Assembly (NCBI GenBank): GCA_022844005.1
Contig: JALHMN010000021.1
Location: 1-41,565, forward strand
From: a bacterium
GTDB taxonomy: Bacteria; Pseudomonadota; Alphaproteobacteria; Ferrovibrionales; Ferrovibrionaceae
Reading direction: 5' to 3'
Length of the DNA: 41,565 bases
Shown: positions 15,976-24,839 of the stretch, one piece after another
Position numbering within the stretch: the first letter of the stretch is position 1
Layout: every line of letters starts with the position of its first letter
Program-made: the position numbers and the translations under genes
Notes under the pieces: generated by a model
The model's input: the letters and a program-made list of their open reading frames with translations, nothing else
Database searches by the model: none
Told to the model about the DNA's origin: nothing

Positions 15976-17529
15976 TCAGAGTTCGGTGCGGCTTTCGATG
16001 CTGGCGAGTTTCGCCCGCACCGCATCGGGCGAGACGGGAATATTGCCGTCGTATTCGCATTCGACCGCCGCGGCGACGGCGCCCAGGATGGAGGCGATGA
16101 CGGAGTTGCCGGTTACCTTCAGGGCGAGCGTGGCATAGGCCAGCAACGCATCGCCGGTGCCGACCGCGTCGCGCACCACGTCGACGAAACTGTCCAGCAC
16201 GAAGAACTGCGCCTGGTCGGAAGGGCGTTCGACTTCGCCGCGGAAGGTCATCATCCCGCGGGCGCCGAGCTTCAGCATCAGGACCTTGCAGCCGGCCTCG
16301 CGATAGAGGGTCGAGCCGAGCGGCCGCACGACCGAATCCTGGTCGGCGAGGGCGAAGCGCGCCTCTTTCTCGTTCGGCGTGATCAGGTCGAAGTTCTTGA
16401 AGTCGAGGATGTTGCCCCAGCGGCTCGCCACCTGGCTGTCGCCGACGCGGAAGGTGCCGGCGGGGATCGCCTCGATCAGCGCCGGAATGGTGCCGCGGTT
16501 GAAGATGCCGTGGCGGAAGTCGCTGAATACGATCGCATCCTGTGCCGACCTGCCGATCGAGTCCGACAGTTGGGCCACGATCCGGTCGGAGATCGAGCGG
16601 TTGTCGAGCGTGTCGACCTTCAGCATGCGATGGCCGTCGGCGACGAAGGCGTTCTTGTTGGTGGTCGGCCGCGTGCGGTCGATCACGGCGTTGACGGTGA
16701 CGCCGGCCTTCGCGAGGTCATTCAGCACGAAGTCCTTGAGCGCGTCGTCGCCGAGCACGGTCGAGAAGGTGACCTCGGCATTGGCGGCGCGCAGGTGCTT
16801 CGCCACGATGCCCGCACCACCGACGAAATCGGTCTTGCCGGCATAGCGGACAGAGAAGGTGGGCGTCTTGCCGTTGGCGCCGATCAGTTCGGTATGGGTC
16901 AGCGTGTCGACGATGGTGTCGCCCACCACATGCACCTTCCTGCCCGCCATGGCGTCGAGCGCGGCGCGCAGATCGGCGAAGGTGACGTTTTCGACGCTCA
17001 TCAAGAGCGCCAGCTTCTCCACCGCGATGTTGGGCAGCCTGTTCTCGATGATGGCGGAGGAGGAGAAAACCACGTCGCCCGGCGTGAAGATGATCTCGCC
17101 GCCGTAGCTCTCGATCGTATCCTTCTCTTCCTGGGTCTTCGGCGGCAGCGGGCCGGAGCCGTATTCGAAGCCCTTGACGAAGAAGTCGGGCCGGATGACG
17201 CGGATGTTCTCGATCGGGGTGGCGTTGCGGTCGACCACCACGAAGTCGACCATCTCGAGCGCGGCGAGATTCATGGCGCGCAGCGCCTCGGGCACATGGG
17301 GCCGGTAGTTCGCCTTCAGGATGTGCTCGTCGGCGGTCACCGAAACCACCAGCACGTCGCCCTTGTCGCGGGCATAGAGCAGGTGACGGATATGGCCCGG
17401 ATGCACGATGTCGAAGGTGCCGTGGCACATGACCACGCGCTTCTCGCGCGGAAAGGCGCCGACGGCCGCCGCGATCTCTTCCGCCGTCCGGATCTTGCGG
17501 TTGAATGCGCCCTGCAGCAGCGTCTTCAT
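15976..17529 (-). CDS. Nucleotidyltransferase-PfkB kinase fusion (HldE-like, domains in reverse order)
   Basis: A 517-residue two-domain protein. Residues ~30-165 form a cytidylyltransferase-like domain with CHGTFDIVHPGH (HxGH at 43-46). Residues ~190-510 form a PfkB/ribokinase domain with GGAGIVAKHL and the catalytic GTGDA (457-461). In E. coli HldE the kinase comes first and the transferase second, so the order is swapped here. With the GmhB-type phosphatase upstream it probably phosphorylates and activates a heptose or similar sugar to its nucleotide form. The start ATG overlaps the previous stop by 4 bases. The nucleotide used (ADP, GDP, CDP) is unknown. No GmhA isomerase lies in the window. 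Confidence 0.8.
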   Translation of the reverse strand: MKTLLQGAFNRKIRTAEEIAAAVGAFPREKRVVMCHGTFDIVHPGHIRHLLYARDKGDVLVVSVTADEHILKANYRPHVPEALRAMNLAALEMVDFVVVDRNATPIENIRVIRPDFFVKGFEYGSGPLPPKTQEEKDTIESYGGEIIFTPGDVVFSSSAIIENRLPNIAVEKLALLMSVENVTFADLRAALDAMAGRKVHVVGDTIVDTLTHTELIGANGKTPTFSVRYAGKTDFVGGAGIVAKHLRAANAEVTFSTVLGDDALKDFVLNDLAKAGVTVNAVIDRTRPTTNKNAFVADGHRMLKVDTLDNRSISDRIVAQLSDSIGRSAQDAIVFSDFRHGIFNRGTIPALIEAIPAGTFRVGDSQVASRWGNILDFKNFDLITPNEKEARFALADQDSVVRPLGSTLYREAGCKVLMLKLGARGMMTFRGEVERPSDQAQFFVLDSFVDVVRDAVGTGDALLAYATLALKVTGNSVIASILGAVAAAVECEYDGNIPVSPDAVRAKLASIESRTEL

Positions 17530-18545
17530 GCCTTTTCCTGCCCGTTTCCCGCCATGTAGCGGTGCCACGATCTGGTGGCCGTTTCGATCGATGCCGCATC
17601 CCACAGCGGCGCCTCGCGCCAGTAGTCGATCTCGGAGAGGATGCGCGACACGCCTTCCTCGAAGCCGACCTTCGGTGTCCAACCGAGCTCGGCGGTGATG
17701 CGGCTGATATCGGCCCAGGTGCAGTCGGGTTCGCCGGGGCGTTTCGGGATATGGATCACCTGGCCGTCACCCAGGAGTTCGACCAGGCGATTGACGGATT
17801 GCGGCCTGCCGGCGCCGAGGTTCCAGTAGCGCCCGACGATATCGCTCTCCGCCGCGGCGACGAAGGCCGCGGCGACGTCGGTGACATAGAGGAAGTCGCG
17901 CGTCTGGGTGCCGTCACCCACCACGGTGAAGGGTTTGCCGGCCAGCTTCTGTTTCAGGAACACGCCGAAGACGGCGCCATAGGCGCCGGATGTGCGCGAG
18001 CGGGTCCCATAGGCGTTGAAGATGCGGATGGCATTGACGGGAAGCCCATAGACCTTGTGCCAGTGGAAGGCCGACTGCTCGCCCATCCATTTCGACAGCG
18101 CATAGGGATATTTCGCGTCGATCGGGTGGTCCTCGCGCGTCGGCACGGCGGCGAGGCCGTAGCAGGAGGAGGAGGCGGCATAGACGAACTTCTGCACGCC
18201 TGCCGCGCGGGCGGCTTCCAGCACGCGGACGGTGCCCTGGACATTCACGTCCATGTACTCCGCCGGCGCTTCGATCGAGGGTACGATGTCGCCGATGCCG
18301 GCGAAATGAATGACGTAGGCCGCGTCTTTGAACAGCGCGTCCTCCGGCTTCACGCCGCGGATGTCTCGCACCTCGAGCACCAGGTCGGGATTGGTCTTGT
18401 GGGCCTCGAGGTTCTTCTCGCGACCGCCGTAGAGGTTGTCGATCACGTGCACGCGGAAGCCGCGGCCGATCAGGAGGTCGACCGCGTGGCTGCCGATGAA
18501 CCCGGCGCCCCCGGTGACGACGGCGATCGGCTTCGCCTGGCTCAC
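17526..18545 (-). CDS. NAD-dependent nucleotide-sugar epimerase
   Basis: A 339-residue extended SDR of the UDP-glucose 4-epimerase type. TGGAGFIG is at 11-18, AASSSCYG supplies the catalytic Ser, Y148-x3-K152 (YALSK) is intact, and RIFNAYG and GDGTQTRDFLYV mark the substrate domain. The start is a GTG at 18545 that overlaps the upstream stop in GTGA. It resembles epimerases that act on UDP-sugars, but the two adjacent SDRs and the heptose-type enzymes suggest the substrate could be an activated heptose or a dideoxy sugar. Confidence 0.83.
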   Translation of the reverse strand: MSQAKPIAVVTGGAGFIGSHAVDLLIGRGFRVHVIDNLYGGREKNLEAHKTNPDLVLEVRDIRGVKPEDALFKDAAYVIHFAGIGDIVPSIEAPAEYMDVNVQGTVRVLEAARAAGVQKFVYAASSSCYGLAAVPTREDHPIDAKYPYALSKWMGEQSAFHWHKVYGLPVNAIRIFNAYGTRSRTSGAYGAVFGVFLKQKLAGKPFTVVGDGTQTRDFLYVTDVAAAFVAAAESDIVGRYWNLGAGRPQSVNRLVELLGDGQVIHIPKRPGEPDCTWADISRITAELGWTPKVGFEEGVSRILSEIDYWREAPLWDAASIETATRSWHRYMAGNGQEKA

Positions 18546-19552
18546 GCCGCGTTCCGCGTCTTGATGGTGCGGACGTTGAAGTAGCTCTCGTCGTCCATGC
18601 TGTTCGGCAGCTTGCCGGCGGCGAAGGCGCGGCAGAGATCGCGCACCGCATCCTCGATCGAGCGCTTCGGGCGGAAGCCCAGCACTCGGAAGATTTTGTC
18701 GGAATTGATGTGGTAGGAGCGGTTGTCGTTGGTCTCGGTACGCTCGATGTCGATGTTCGGGCGGTTCGGTATTTCCTGTTCGACCACCTTCTTCACCATC
18801 TCGGCGATTTCCATGACGGTGTAGTTCTCGTAGCCGATGTTGAAGGTCTCGCCCGAGATCTTCTCGGCCGGCGCGCGCAGCATGAGGAGATAGGCGTCGA
18901 CCATGTCCTCGATGTGCAGGTTCGGCCGCTTCTGCAGGCCGCCGAAGACGGTGATCTTGCCGCGGTTGACCGCGTGGTTGGTCAGGATATTGACCGTGAG
19001 GTCGAGCCGGCAGCGCGGGCTGTAACCGCAGAGCGTCGCCGGGCGGATGGTGACGCAGGTGAAGCCCGGCGCCTGATGCTTCCACAAGAGCGGCTCGCAC
19101 ATGCCCTTGTATTTGTTGTAGAGCGTGAGCGGCACCAGCGCATGATCCTCGGTCACCTCCGGCGCATTCGACACGCCGTATACGGAGGAGGACGAGCAGT
19201 AGACGAAGCGCTTCACCCCGGCGGTCTTCGCCGCGACTACGAGCGGCTCGAAACAGTCGTAGTTGATCGAGGTCGAAAGGCCTTCGTCGAGTTCGAAGCT
19301 CGGATCGTTCGAGATGCAGGCCAGATGCAGCACGGAATCGACGCCGTCGAGAGCCGCCTTGAAACGCGCCGTGTCGCGGATATCCGCTTCGATCAGGGTG
19401 AGGCCGGGTGCCGGCTCGATCCTGTTGCCGAAGAACATGCTGTCGTAGACGACCACCTCGTAGCCATCGGACAAGAGGCGCGGGACGAGGACGTGGCCGA
19501 CATAGCCGGCGCCGCCGGTCACCAGAACGCGTTCACGTTTGCCTTGGGTCAT
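18542..19552 (-). CDS. NAD-dependent epimerase/dehydratase
   Basis: A 336-residue extended SDR with TGGAGYVG at 12-19, YCSSSSVYG in the active site, Y145-x3-K149 (YNKYK) and RPATLCGYSPRCRLDLTVN. That last stretch is typical of the 'SDR a' epimerases found beside heptose and methyltransferase genes in capsule loci. The start is ATG 19552, 4 bases after the phosphatase gene. It overlaps the downstream epimerase by 4 bases. Substrate is unknown; it probably acts in sequence with its neighbour. Confidence 0.83.
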   Translation of the reverse strand: MTQGKRERVLVTGGAGYVGHVLVPRLLSDGYEVVVYDSMFFGNRIEPAPGLTLIEADIRDTARFKAALDGVDSVLHLACISNDPSFELDEGLSTSINYDCFEPLVVAAKTAGVKRFVYCSSSSVYGVSNAPEVTEDHALVPLTLYNKYKGMCEPLLWKHQAPGFTCVTIRPATLCGYSPRCRLDLTVNILTNHAVNRGKITVFGGLQKRPNLHIEDMVDAYLLMLRAPAEKISGETFNIGYENYTVMEIAEMVKKVVEQEIPNRPNIDIERTETNDNRSYHINSDKIFRVLGFRPKRSIEDAVRDLCRAFAAGKLPNSMDDESYFNVRTIKTRNAA

Positions 19553-19556
19553 AGGG

Positions 19557-20120
19557 TCATCCACGGAGGTTGGAGGTGCCGGCGAGCAGCTGTTCGACGG
19601 CATCGGCGAGATCGGTTGCGAGCAGATCCGGGACGAAGCGGCGATCCTCGGCATAGCCGCGATCGATGAAGACGGTCCGGCAACCGGCATTCCGGCCGGC
19701 GCCGATATCGCGCCAACGATCGCCAATCATCACGCTTGCCGAAAGGTCGATATTCCAGTCACGGGCGGCGTCCAGGAGCATTCCCGGGTTGGGCTTGTAG
19801 CAGGGACACTCGTCGATGCAAGTACACACGCGGATGTCGTCTACCGCGACGGCGGCGCGCAGCCGGGCATGCATCTCGTCCATCAATTCCCGGGCGAGCA
19901 GGCCGGCACCGACGTCCTTCTGGTTGGTGGCGACGATCACCAGAAATCCGGCCTCCTTCAATCGCCGCACCGCCCCCGCGGCTTCCGGCAGGATGACAAA
20001 ATCCTCGAGACTGTGCGGCGCGAAGGGCCTTCCATCGCGGACGAGGGAACGGTTCAGGACGCCATCGCGATCGAGGAAAGCGGCGCGGCGCGGCGCGGTC
20101 CGCGCTGGTGTTTCGGTCAT
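19557..20120 (-). CDS. gmhB: HAD phosphatase, D-glycero-D-manno-heptose 1,7-bisphosphate phosphatase-like
   Basis: A 187-residue HAD-family histidinol-phosphatase-type enzyme. FLDRDGV (15-21) carries the nucleophile and acid Asp residues. VIVATNQ holds the second HAD motif, and KPNPGM with MIGDRWRDI gives the Lys and acidic motif. A zinc loop is visible (C99, C101, C105, C107). GmhB removes the 7-phosphate from heptose bisphosphate before nucleotide activation. The start is ATG 20120, overlapping the preceding stop (ATGA). The loop has Cys where E. coli GmhB has His, so metal binding may be all-Cys. The role in heptose synthesis is supported by the kinase-transferase fusion downstream. Confidence 0.8.
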   Translation of the reverse strand: MTETPARTAPRRAAFLDRDGVLNRSLVRDGRPFAPHSLEDFVILPEAAGAVRRLKEAGFLVIVATNQKDVGAGLLARELMDEMHARLRAAVAVDDIRVCTCIDECPCYKPNPGMLLDAARDWNIDLSASVMIGDRWRDIGAGRNAGCRTVFIDRGYAEDRRFVPDLLATDLADAVEQLLAGTSNLRG

Positions 20121-20941
20121 TTGAACAGGCTTTCGGGCAAACCGAGCCGGGCACCGATGCGGCGGATCCATTTCGGCGGCCGGCCGGGGCGGCGGCCCGC
20201 CCTGTCGGGCGTCCAGGCGACCTTGCGGTACCATGCGCGAAGCCGTGGCCCGGCGGCGGCATAGGCGTCGGTGCGGTTGTCGGCGATGAGAAGGCCCTCC
20301 TGCTCGCGGCTCCAGAAGGTCCGGCTTATGGGCCAGCGCTCATGCGGCCAGACGATACCTTCGGCATCGACCACGAAGGGCTGTAGGCCGCGGTCCAACA
20401 GTTGCCGCGTCAGGCCTTCCGGGCCCGCCTCGAACAGCACGGCGTCCTGGCGGTCGCGTATCTCCCAGAGGCTGAGTTGCAGCAGCAACTGGCGCTTGAT
20501 GAGGAAGCCGTTGGTGCGGATGCTGAAGTTCGGAAACGGATGCTCGCGCGACATCCGCCACCATGACCCGGTGGCCCCCACCACCCCCGCGCACGGCGTC
20601 TCGACAAGGGCTCGATACAGCTTCGCCAGCCAGTCGGGATGCAGCGGGCGGGAAAAGGAATTCAGGAAGAACAGGTAGTCCTGTTCGAGGAGATGCGCGG
20701 CGGCCAGATAGCTGCCGATGTCCCTTCCGGTATCGGGCAGGGTCAGCAGGCTGTAGCGAAGGTCGCCGGCGGCGGCGAGCACAGTGCTTTCTTCGCCGGG
20801 CTCGAAGCCCTTGAGGATGAAGACCAGATCATGCGCCTGGCCGGCCGGGAAGCGTCGATAGGCGTCGATGAACGTGTTTAGGAAGCCGGCATCGTTCGCC
20901 TTGCGGACCAGATGGACCACGGCAATCCGATCGTTCGACAC
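20117..20941 (-). CDS. Putative glycosyltransferase (GT-A-like)
   Basis: A 274-residue protein with the general layout of a GT-A glycosyltransferase. The N-terminus (RIAVVHLVRKAND) leads into a Rossmann-like region, then DTGRDIGSYL and YLFFLNSFSRPLHPDW at the position of the usual DXD loop, followed by VVGATGSWW. The classical DXD is absent. It shows weak resemblance to RgpF-type rhamnan synthesis proteins (GRDI block). The start is GTG 20941. It lies 16 bases after the methyltransferase gene in a seven-gene operon and overlaps gmhB by 4 bases. The assignment to glycosyl transfer is likely but not proven. Confidence 0.6.
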   Translation of the reverse strand: MSNDRIAVVHLVRKANDAGFLNTFIDAYRRFPAGQAHDLVFILKGFEPGEESTVLAAAGDLRYSLLTLPDTGRDIGSYLAAAHLLEQDYLFFLNSFSRPLHPDWLAKLYRALVETPCAGVVGATGSWWRMSREHPFPNFSIRTNGFLIKRQLLLQLSLWEIRDRQDAVLFEAGPEGLTRQLLDRGLQPFVVDAEGIVWPHERWPISRTFWSREQEGLLIADNRTDAYAAAGPRLRAWYRKVAWTPDRAGRRPGRPPKWIRRIGARLGLPESLFK

Positions 20942-20957
20942 GCCCCCGGACCCTATC

Positions 20958-21710
20958 TCAGGTGGACTTCTTCTTCTTGCGCTTGAACGGCTTCTTCAGC
21001 GTCTTCCACAGCGTCTTCGGTCCGACGCCGTAGGCCAGCCAGTGGCGCCAATAGGGGACCGGCTTGGCGGGCCGCAGGACGCGGAATACGGTGATTCCGA
21101 ACTCGCCCTTGGAATGCCAGAGCACCTCGAAATCGGGATGTGCCTTGATTTCTTCGTAGGCTCGGGCGACGTCCGGCACCACGATGGTATCGTGCAGCAC
21201 CATGATCGCGCCGGGCTCGAACAGTTCGTGCGCCAGCATGATGTCGCGCATCACGCCGCCATAGGAATGGTCGCCGTCGATGAAGGAGAAGTCGATCTGG
21301 CCCTTGTAGGGCTGCAGCGCGTCGTAGGTGCGCCGGCTGTGCGAATCGCCGATCAGCTCGAGTTCGATCTTGGACCGCACCGTCTTCTTGATCCGCGCCC
21401 AATGCGGGAATTCGTGCTGTATACCGAGATCGGCCACGATCGTGCGCTCGATCGGGCACCAGTCGCGCAGGAACTTGGTCTGCCCGCCGCTGGCGACGCC
21501 GATATCCAGGCCGAGCTTGAAAGTGCGGCCCATGCTGGCCATGTAATGCACGAATTCGGAATACTCGCCCGATCTCTGCTGCAGGAACAATCCGTCCGGC
21601 TTCGCAGGAAAGTCGGCCACAGGGCGGATGCCGTCGCGATACAGGCTCGAGCCCGCCGCCACGACGGCCTGCCGGATGGTTTCGACCGATACAGTTGCTT
21701 GCTGGTTCAT
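20958..21710 (-). CDS. Class I SAM-dependent methyltransferase (Methyltransf_24 type)
   Basis: A 250-residue protein with LGLDIGVASGG as the SAM-binding loop, FSFIDGDHSYGG as the motif that identifies this family and MVLHDTIVVPDV further on. These enzymes are related to cephalosporin hydroxylase CmcI-like and glycan methyltransferases. The C-terminus ends in a Lys/Arg-rich tail (KRKKKK), which may bring it to the acidic membrane surface. It is the first gene of the leftward operon. Its promoter must lie in the 204-base divergent spacer before 21915. Confidence 0.75.
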   Translation of the reverse strand: MNQQATVSVETIRQAVVAAGSSLYRDGIRPVADFPAKPDGLFLQQRSGEYSEFVHYMASMGRTFKLGLDIGVASGGQTKFLRDWCPIERTIVADLGIQHEFPHWARIKKTVRSKIELELIGDSHSRRTYDALQPYKGQIDFSFIDGDHSYGGVMRDIMLAHELFEPGAIMVLHDTIVVPDVARAYEEIKAHPDFEVLWHSKGEFGITVFRVLRPAKPVPYWRHWLAYGVGPKTLWKTLKKPFKRKKKKST

Positions 21711-21914
21711 CGAGTGCGGATTTTTTTCGAGTTGAGTTCGCTGGTGGCGAAAAGCGGCGCCCCGGTGCGCCGGCGAGCACGAGCAGAAGGTTGCCGATGA
21801 CGATTCGATGACCGCAAACGGCTGCCGGAAGCTACCCGCAGCCCGACAGCACGGTCAAGGACCCATCGAATCGGCTATTTTGCCTATCAAGTGCTGGATT
21901 CGGGAGCCGGGCGG

Positions 21915-22820
21915 ATGATGAAGAAGGTTCTGGTGACCGGCGGGGCCGGCTTTATCGGTCGCGCGGCGGCGTTGGCGCTCCGCGCCCGCGGCTTCCATGT
22001 ACATGCCGCCGGGCGCCGGGCAGTGGCGGATCTGCCGGCCGATATCCGCTGGCATCAGGTGGATCTACTGGAAGAGGGGGCGCTCGCGGGTCTTCTCGGG
22101 CACATCGGGCCCAGCCACGTCGTCCACGTCGCCTGGGAGGTGACGCCGGGCAAATACCGGGCCTCTCCCGCCAACCTGGATTGGCTGAGGGTCAGCCTCG
22201 GCCTCATCGACTACGCCAGGATGCGGCCGGAGACGCGCCTGGTCGGCATCGGCACATGCTTCGAGTACGACCTGGCGGGCGGAACCCTGTCGGAAACGGC
22301 CACGCCCTGCCGGCCGCAGACCGTCTATGGCCGCTGCAAGCTGGCGCTCGCGCTCGCCTTCGAAACGGCCGCCGCGCTCGGCCTCAGCACAGCCTGGGGG
22401 CGGGTGTTCTATCCCTATGGGCCCGGCGAGGCCGATGGCCGGCTGCTGCCGGCGGTGGCGCGCGCCTGCCTCTCCGGGCAGCTGCTCGATTGCACGGTGG
22501 CGACCCAGCGACGCGACTTCGTCTACATTGAGGACCTGGGAGAGCAGATCGCGCGTCTCGCCGACGGCGCGGTGACCGGGAACGTCAATCTTTGCAGCGG
22601 CGCGCCCATCACGCTCCACACCCTCATTGATGGTCTGGCGCGGCGGCTGGGTGGGGCCGGGTTGATGCGCTATGGCGTGCGGCCTGCCGCCGGCGAGGAC
22701 AGTTTGCCGCTGATCGCAGGCGATACCGCCCGTCTGCGCGACGAAGTCGGATGGGCACCCTCCCTGACGCTGGACGAGACGTTGGACCGGACGGCTGCGT
22801 GGTGGCGCGCGCGGGGCTGA
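21915..22820 (+). CDS. NAD-dependent epimerase/reductase (extended SDR)
   Basis: A 301-residue extended SDR with TGGAGFIG at 8-15, GIGTCFEYD, an intact Y138-x3-K142 (YGRCK) and GRVFYPYGPGE. It resembles 4-keto-sugar reductases/epimerases of deoxysugar pathways. The start is the ATG at 21915; 21918 and 21891 are alternatives. It is transcribed alone to the right and meets the ABC exporter gene tail to tail, 7 bases apart. Its substrate cannot be read from sequence. Confidence 0.8.
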   Translation: MMKKVLVTGGAGFIGRAAALALRARGFHVHAAGRRAVADLPADIRWHQVDLLEEGALAGLLGHIGPSHVVHVAWEVTPGKYRASPANLDWLRVSLGLIDYARMRPETRLVGIGTCFEYDLAGGTLSETATPCRPQTVYGRCKLALALAFETAAALGLSTAWGRVFYPYGPGEADGRLLPAVARACLSGQLLDCTVATQRRDFVYIEDLGEQIARLADGAVTGNVNLCSGAPITLHTLIDGLARRLGGAGLMRYGVRPAAGEDSLPLIAGDTARLRDEVGWAPSLTLDETLDRTAAWWRARG

Positions 22821-22827
22821 GTACCGC

Positions 22828-24585
22828 TCAGGCCGCCCCGTGAGCCTCTTCGCGCGCCACCAGTGTCACTGTCTGCCCACCGACCCGATAGACAATGTCG
22901 GCCATGTCCACCCAGGCGCGCTGATGGGTGATCGCCAGTACGGTGACCCGCCCGACCAGTGCGCGGATGCTGGTGCAGATCTCCTGTTCGGTCGCCGGGT
23001 CGAGGGCGCTGGTCACCTCGTCGAGGATCAGAAGCCTGGGCTGCCGGACCAGGGCGCGGGCCAATGCGACCCGCTGACGCTGTCCGCCGGAAAGCAGCGA
23101 ACCCCGCTCGCCCACGACAGTATCCAGGCCCTCGGGCAATGCGGCGACGAAATCTGTGGCGCCGGCGGCACGTAGGGCCGCTTCGACCGCGTCGCGGGTG
23201 ATGGTCTCGTCGCCCAGCGTGATGTTGGCGAGAACGCTGTCGTGGAACAGGAAAAGCTCCTGCGGGACATAGCCCACCATGTCGCGCCAGCGCCCGATGT
23301 CGAGTTCGGCGAGCGGTCGTCCGTCGATCAACACGCGCCCGGCGGTCGGGTTGTGCAGTCCCAGGATCAGATCGGTGATCGTCGTCTTGCCACCCCCCGA
23401 GGCACCCATCAGCGTGACCAGTGTGCCTGCCGGAACCTCGAGGTCGATGCTGTCCAGCACCTCCTTGTCACCGAAGGTGATGCTGACGCTCTCCAGCTTC
23501 AGTCCCTGCTCCAGCGTCGGCAGGATGCGCCCCTCAAAACGCTCGCGCTGCTCGCGGGTCTCCTCGATCAGGTCGTAGACATGCCAGAACGAAGCCTCGG
23601 TCTGCGCGGCGTTCTGCATGTAGAGATGAACCTTGTTCATCGTCGAGATCGTCTTCACCAGCAATGCGCCGATCACCACGATCTGGGCCAGCGGCAGGGC
23701 GAAGATGCTGTGGGCCAGGACGAACCCGCCCAGCACCAGCAGGGCCAGCAGGGGCTCCTGCAGGTTCTTCAGCGCCTGCTGGTACAGTACCTGTCGCTGC
23801 ATTGCCTTGTTCAGCAGCGCGACCTTGCGAAACAGCACGCCGACGACATGGGAATGCCTTCCCATGGCCTTCAGCGGCTTTATACCGGTAAGCGCATCGG
23901 TCAGCTGGTTCACCAGTTCGATACTGCGCTGTGTCTGCCGCCCGCCGGCGGTGCGCGACCGGCGTACCAGCTGATTGAGGGCAACGCCGATGAGAACGCC
24001 GAAGGCGAGCGAGCCGAGCGCCACTTCCCATGAAATCAACAGCGCCAGCGCCAGGTAGATCGCGCTTTGCAGAATGCTGCTCATCACCATCGCCGCCGAC
24101 AGATAGGCTGAGCCCGCCCTGTTGGCCTCGCCGCTGATGGCATTGGCGAAGCGACCGACGGGCTGACGGGTGAAGTAGCTCCAGCGCACCTCGAGCAGGC
24201 GTTCCAGCAGGTGCTGGCGCAGGCGCGTTGCGACATCGGCGACGGCGTAGCCGACCTGGTTCATGGCGAAGAGCGTCAACCCCGCCTTCAGCACCATCGC
24301 GATGCCGATCAAGGCGGCGAGAACCGGAATCGTCATCGGCAAGCCGACGAAGTCGAACGCGTGCCGCAGATAAATCTCGACATTGGTCGCCTTGACGCCC
24401 TCACCGCCGGCGGCGATGGTCAGCAGCGGCAAGAGCGAGGCAAGGCCGAGGCTTTCAACGAATCCAGCCAGCAGCAGGAAGAGAACGACCCGGCCCTGCC
24501 GGCCGGATTCGGCGCGAAAGAACAGGGCCAGCGCGCCGCGACTGCCGCGCTGGTTGGGGGATCGCTCGGGAGCGGACTGGGCCAA
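22828..24585 (-). CDS. ABC exporter, fused permease-ATPase (MsbA/PglK-like)
   Basis: A 585-residue half-transporter. Residues 30-330 hold the hydrophobic segments of a type IV exporter fold. The ATPase domain has Walker A GASGGGKT (394-401), the LSGGQ signature (498-502), Walker B LLILDEVTSALD and the H-loop AITHQRAW. The protein works as a dimer at the inner membrane. In glycan clusters this type flips lipid-linked oligosaccharides (PglK) or lipid A-like molecules (MsbA). The 'GGG' in Walker A instead of GSGKS is within normal variation. It is a plausible flippase for the glycan made here. It stands alone, followed upstream by a spacer with a small-RNA candidate. Confidence 0.85.
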   Translation of the reverse strand: MAQSAPERSPNQRGSRGALALFFRAESGRQGRVVLFLLLAGFVESLGLASLLPLLTIAAGGEGVKATNVEIYLRHAFDFVGLPMTIPVLAALIGIAMVLKAGLTLFAMNQVGYAVADVATRLRQHLLERLLEVRWSYFTRQPVGRFANAISGEANRAGSAYLSAAMVMSSILQSAIYLALALLISWEVALGSLAFGVLIGVALNQLVRRSRTAGGRQTQRSIELVNQLTDALTGIKPLKAMGRHSHVVGVLFRKVALLNKAMQRQVLYQQALKNLQEPLLALLVLGGFVLAHSIFALPLAQIVVIGALLVKTISTMNKVHLYMQNAAQTEASFWHVYDLIEETREQRERFEGRILPTLEQGLKLESVSITFGDKEVLDSIDLEVPAGTLVTLMGASGGGKTTITDLILGLHNPTAGRVLIDGRPLAELDIGRWRDMVGYVPQELFLFHDSVLANITLGDETITRDAVEAALRAAGATDFVAALPEGLDTVVGERGSLLSGGQRQRVALARALVRQPRLLILDEVTSALDPATEQEICTSIRALVGRVTVLAITHQRAWVDMADIVYRVGGQTVTLVAREEAHGAA

Positions 24586-24760
24586 GGCAACTGGCTCCTG
24601 GGACTGGACTGCTCATTCGCATAGCACAGCCGGGGCTTTCCGGCACCGCGACACGGTTTCCCCGATCCGGTGCAGCGCCCATCGGGCCAACAAAAATTGA
24701 TTCTTCCCGACTGTGACCTCAATCACCGATTCTTAAGGGTTGGCGGGGTACAACACAGTC

Positions 24761-24827
24761 GTCTCTCCCCGAGACATATCCCCTTGAGACCCACTTACCC
24801 CCGGACGAAAGCCCGGGGGTTTTCTTT
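24761..24827 (+). ncRNA. Candidate small RNA with C-rich loop
   Basis: The spacer between two leftward genes carries a rightward element of about 67 bases that matches no protein. It opens with a 5-bp hairpin GTCTC-TCCCC-GAGAC (24761-24775), whose loop is C-rich. A second C-rich stretch (ATCCCCTT) follows, then an intrinsic terminator (24798-24827). A weak -10-like TACAAC lies at 24749-24754. C-rich loops that can pair with Shine-Dalgarno sequences are a known trait of alphaproteobacterial trans-acting sRNAs. Boundaries are estimated. The terminator points away from both neighbouring genes, so it must serve another transcript. Confidence 0.45.
24798..24827 (+). terminator. Strong intrinsic terminator
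   Basis: CCCCCGG (24798-24804) pairs with CCGGGGG (24813-24819) around an 8-base loop. It is followed by TTTTCTTTT (24820-24828) on the plus strand. On the minus strand the U-tract would be upstream, so it cannot end the leftward gene at 24840. Confidence 0.75.
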
Positions 24828-24839
24828 TGTGCAGACCCT

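Noticed and set aside
15784..17559. 591-codon plus-strand frame
   Set aside because: It is antisense to the nucleotidyltransferase-kinase gene, which has clear motifs. The translated sequence has no recognisable fold.
24798..24827. Terminator of the MBL-fold gene
   Set aside because: On the minus strand the A/T tract would precede the stem. The hairpin works only for rightward transcription.
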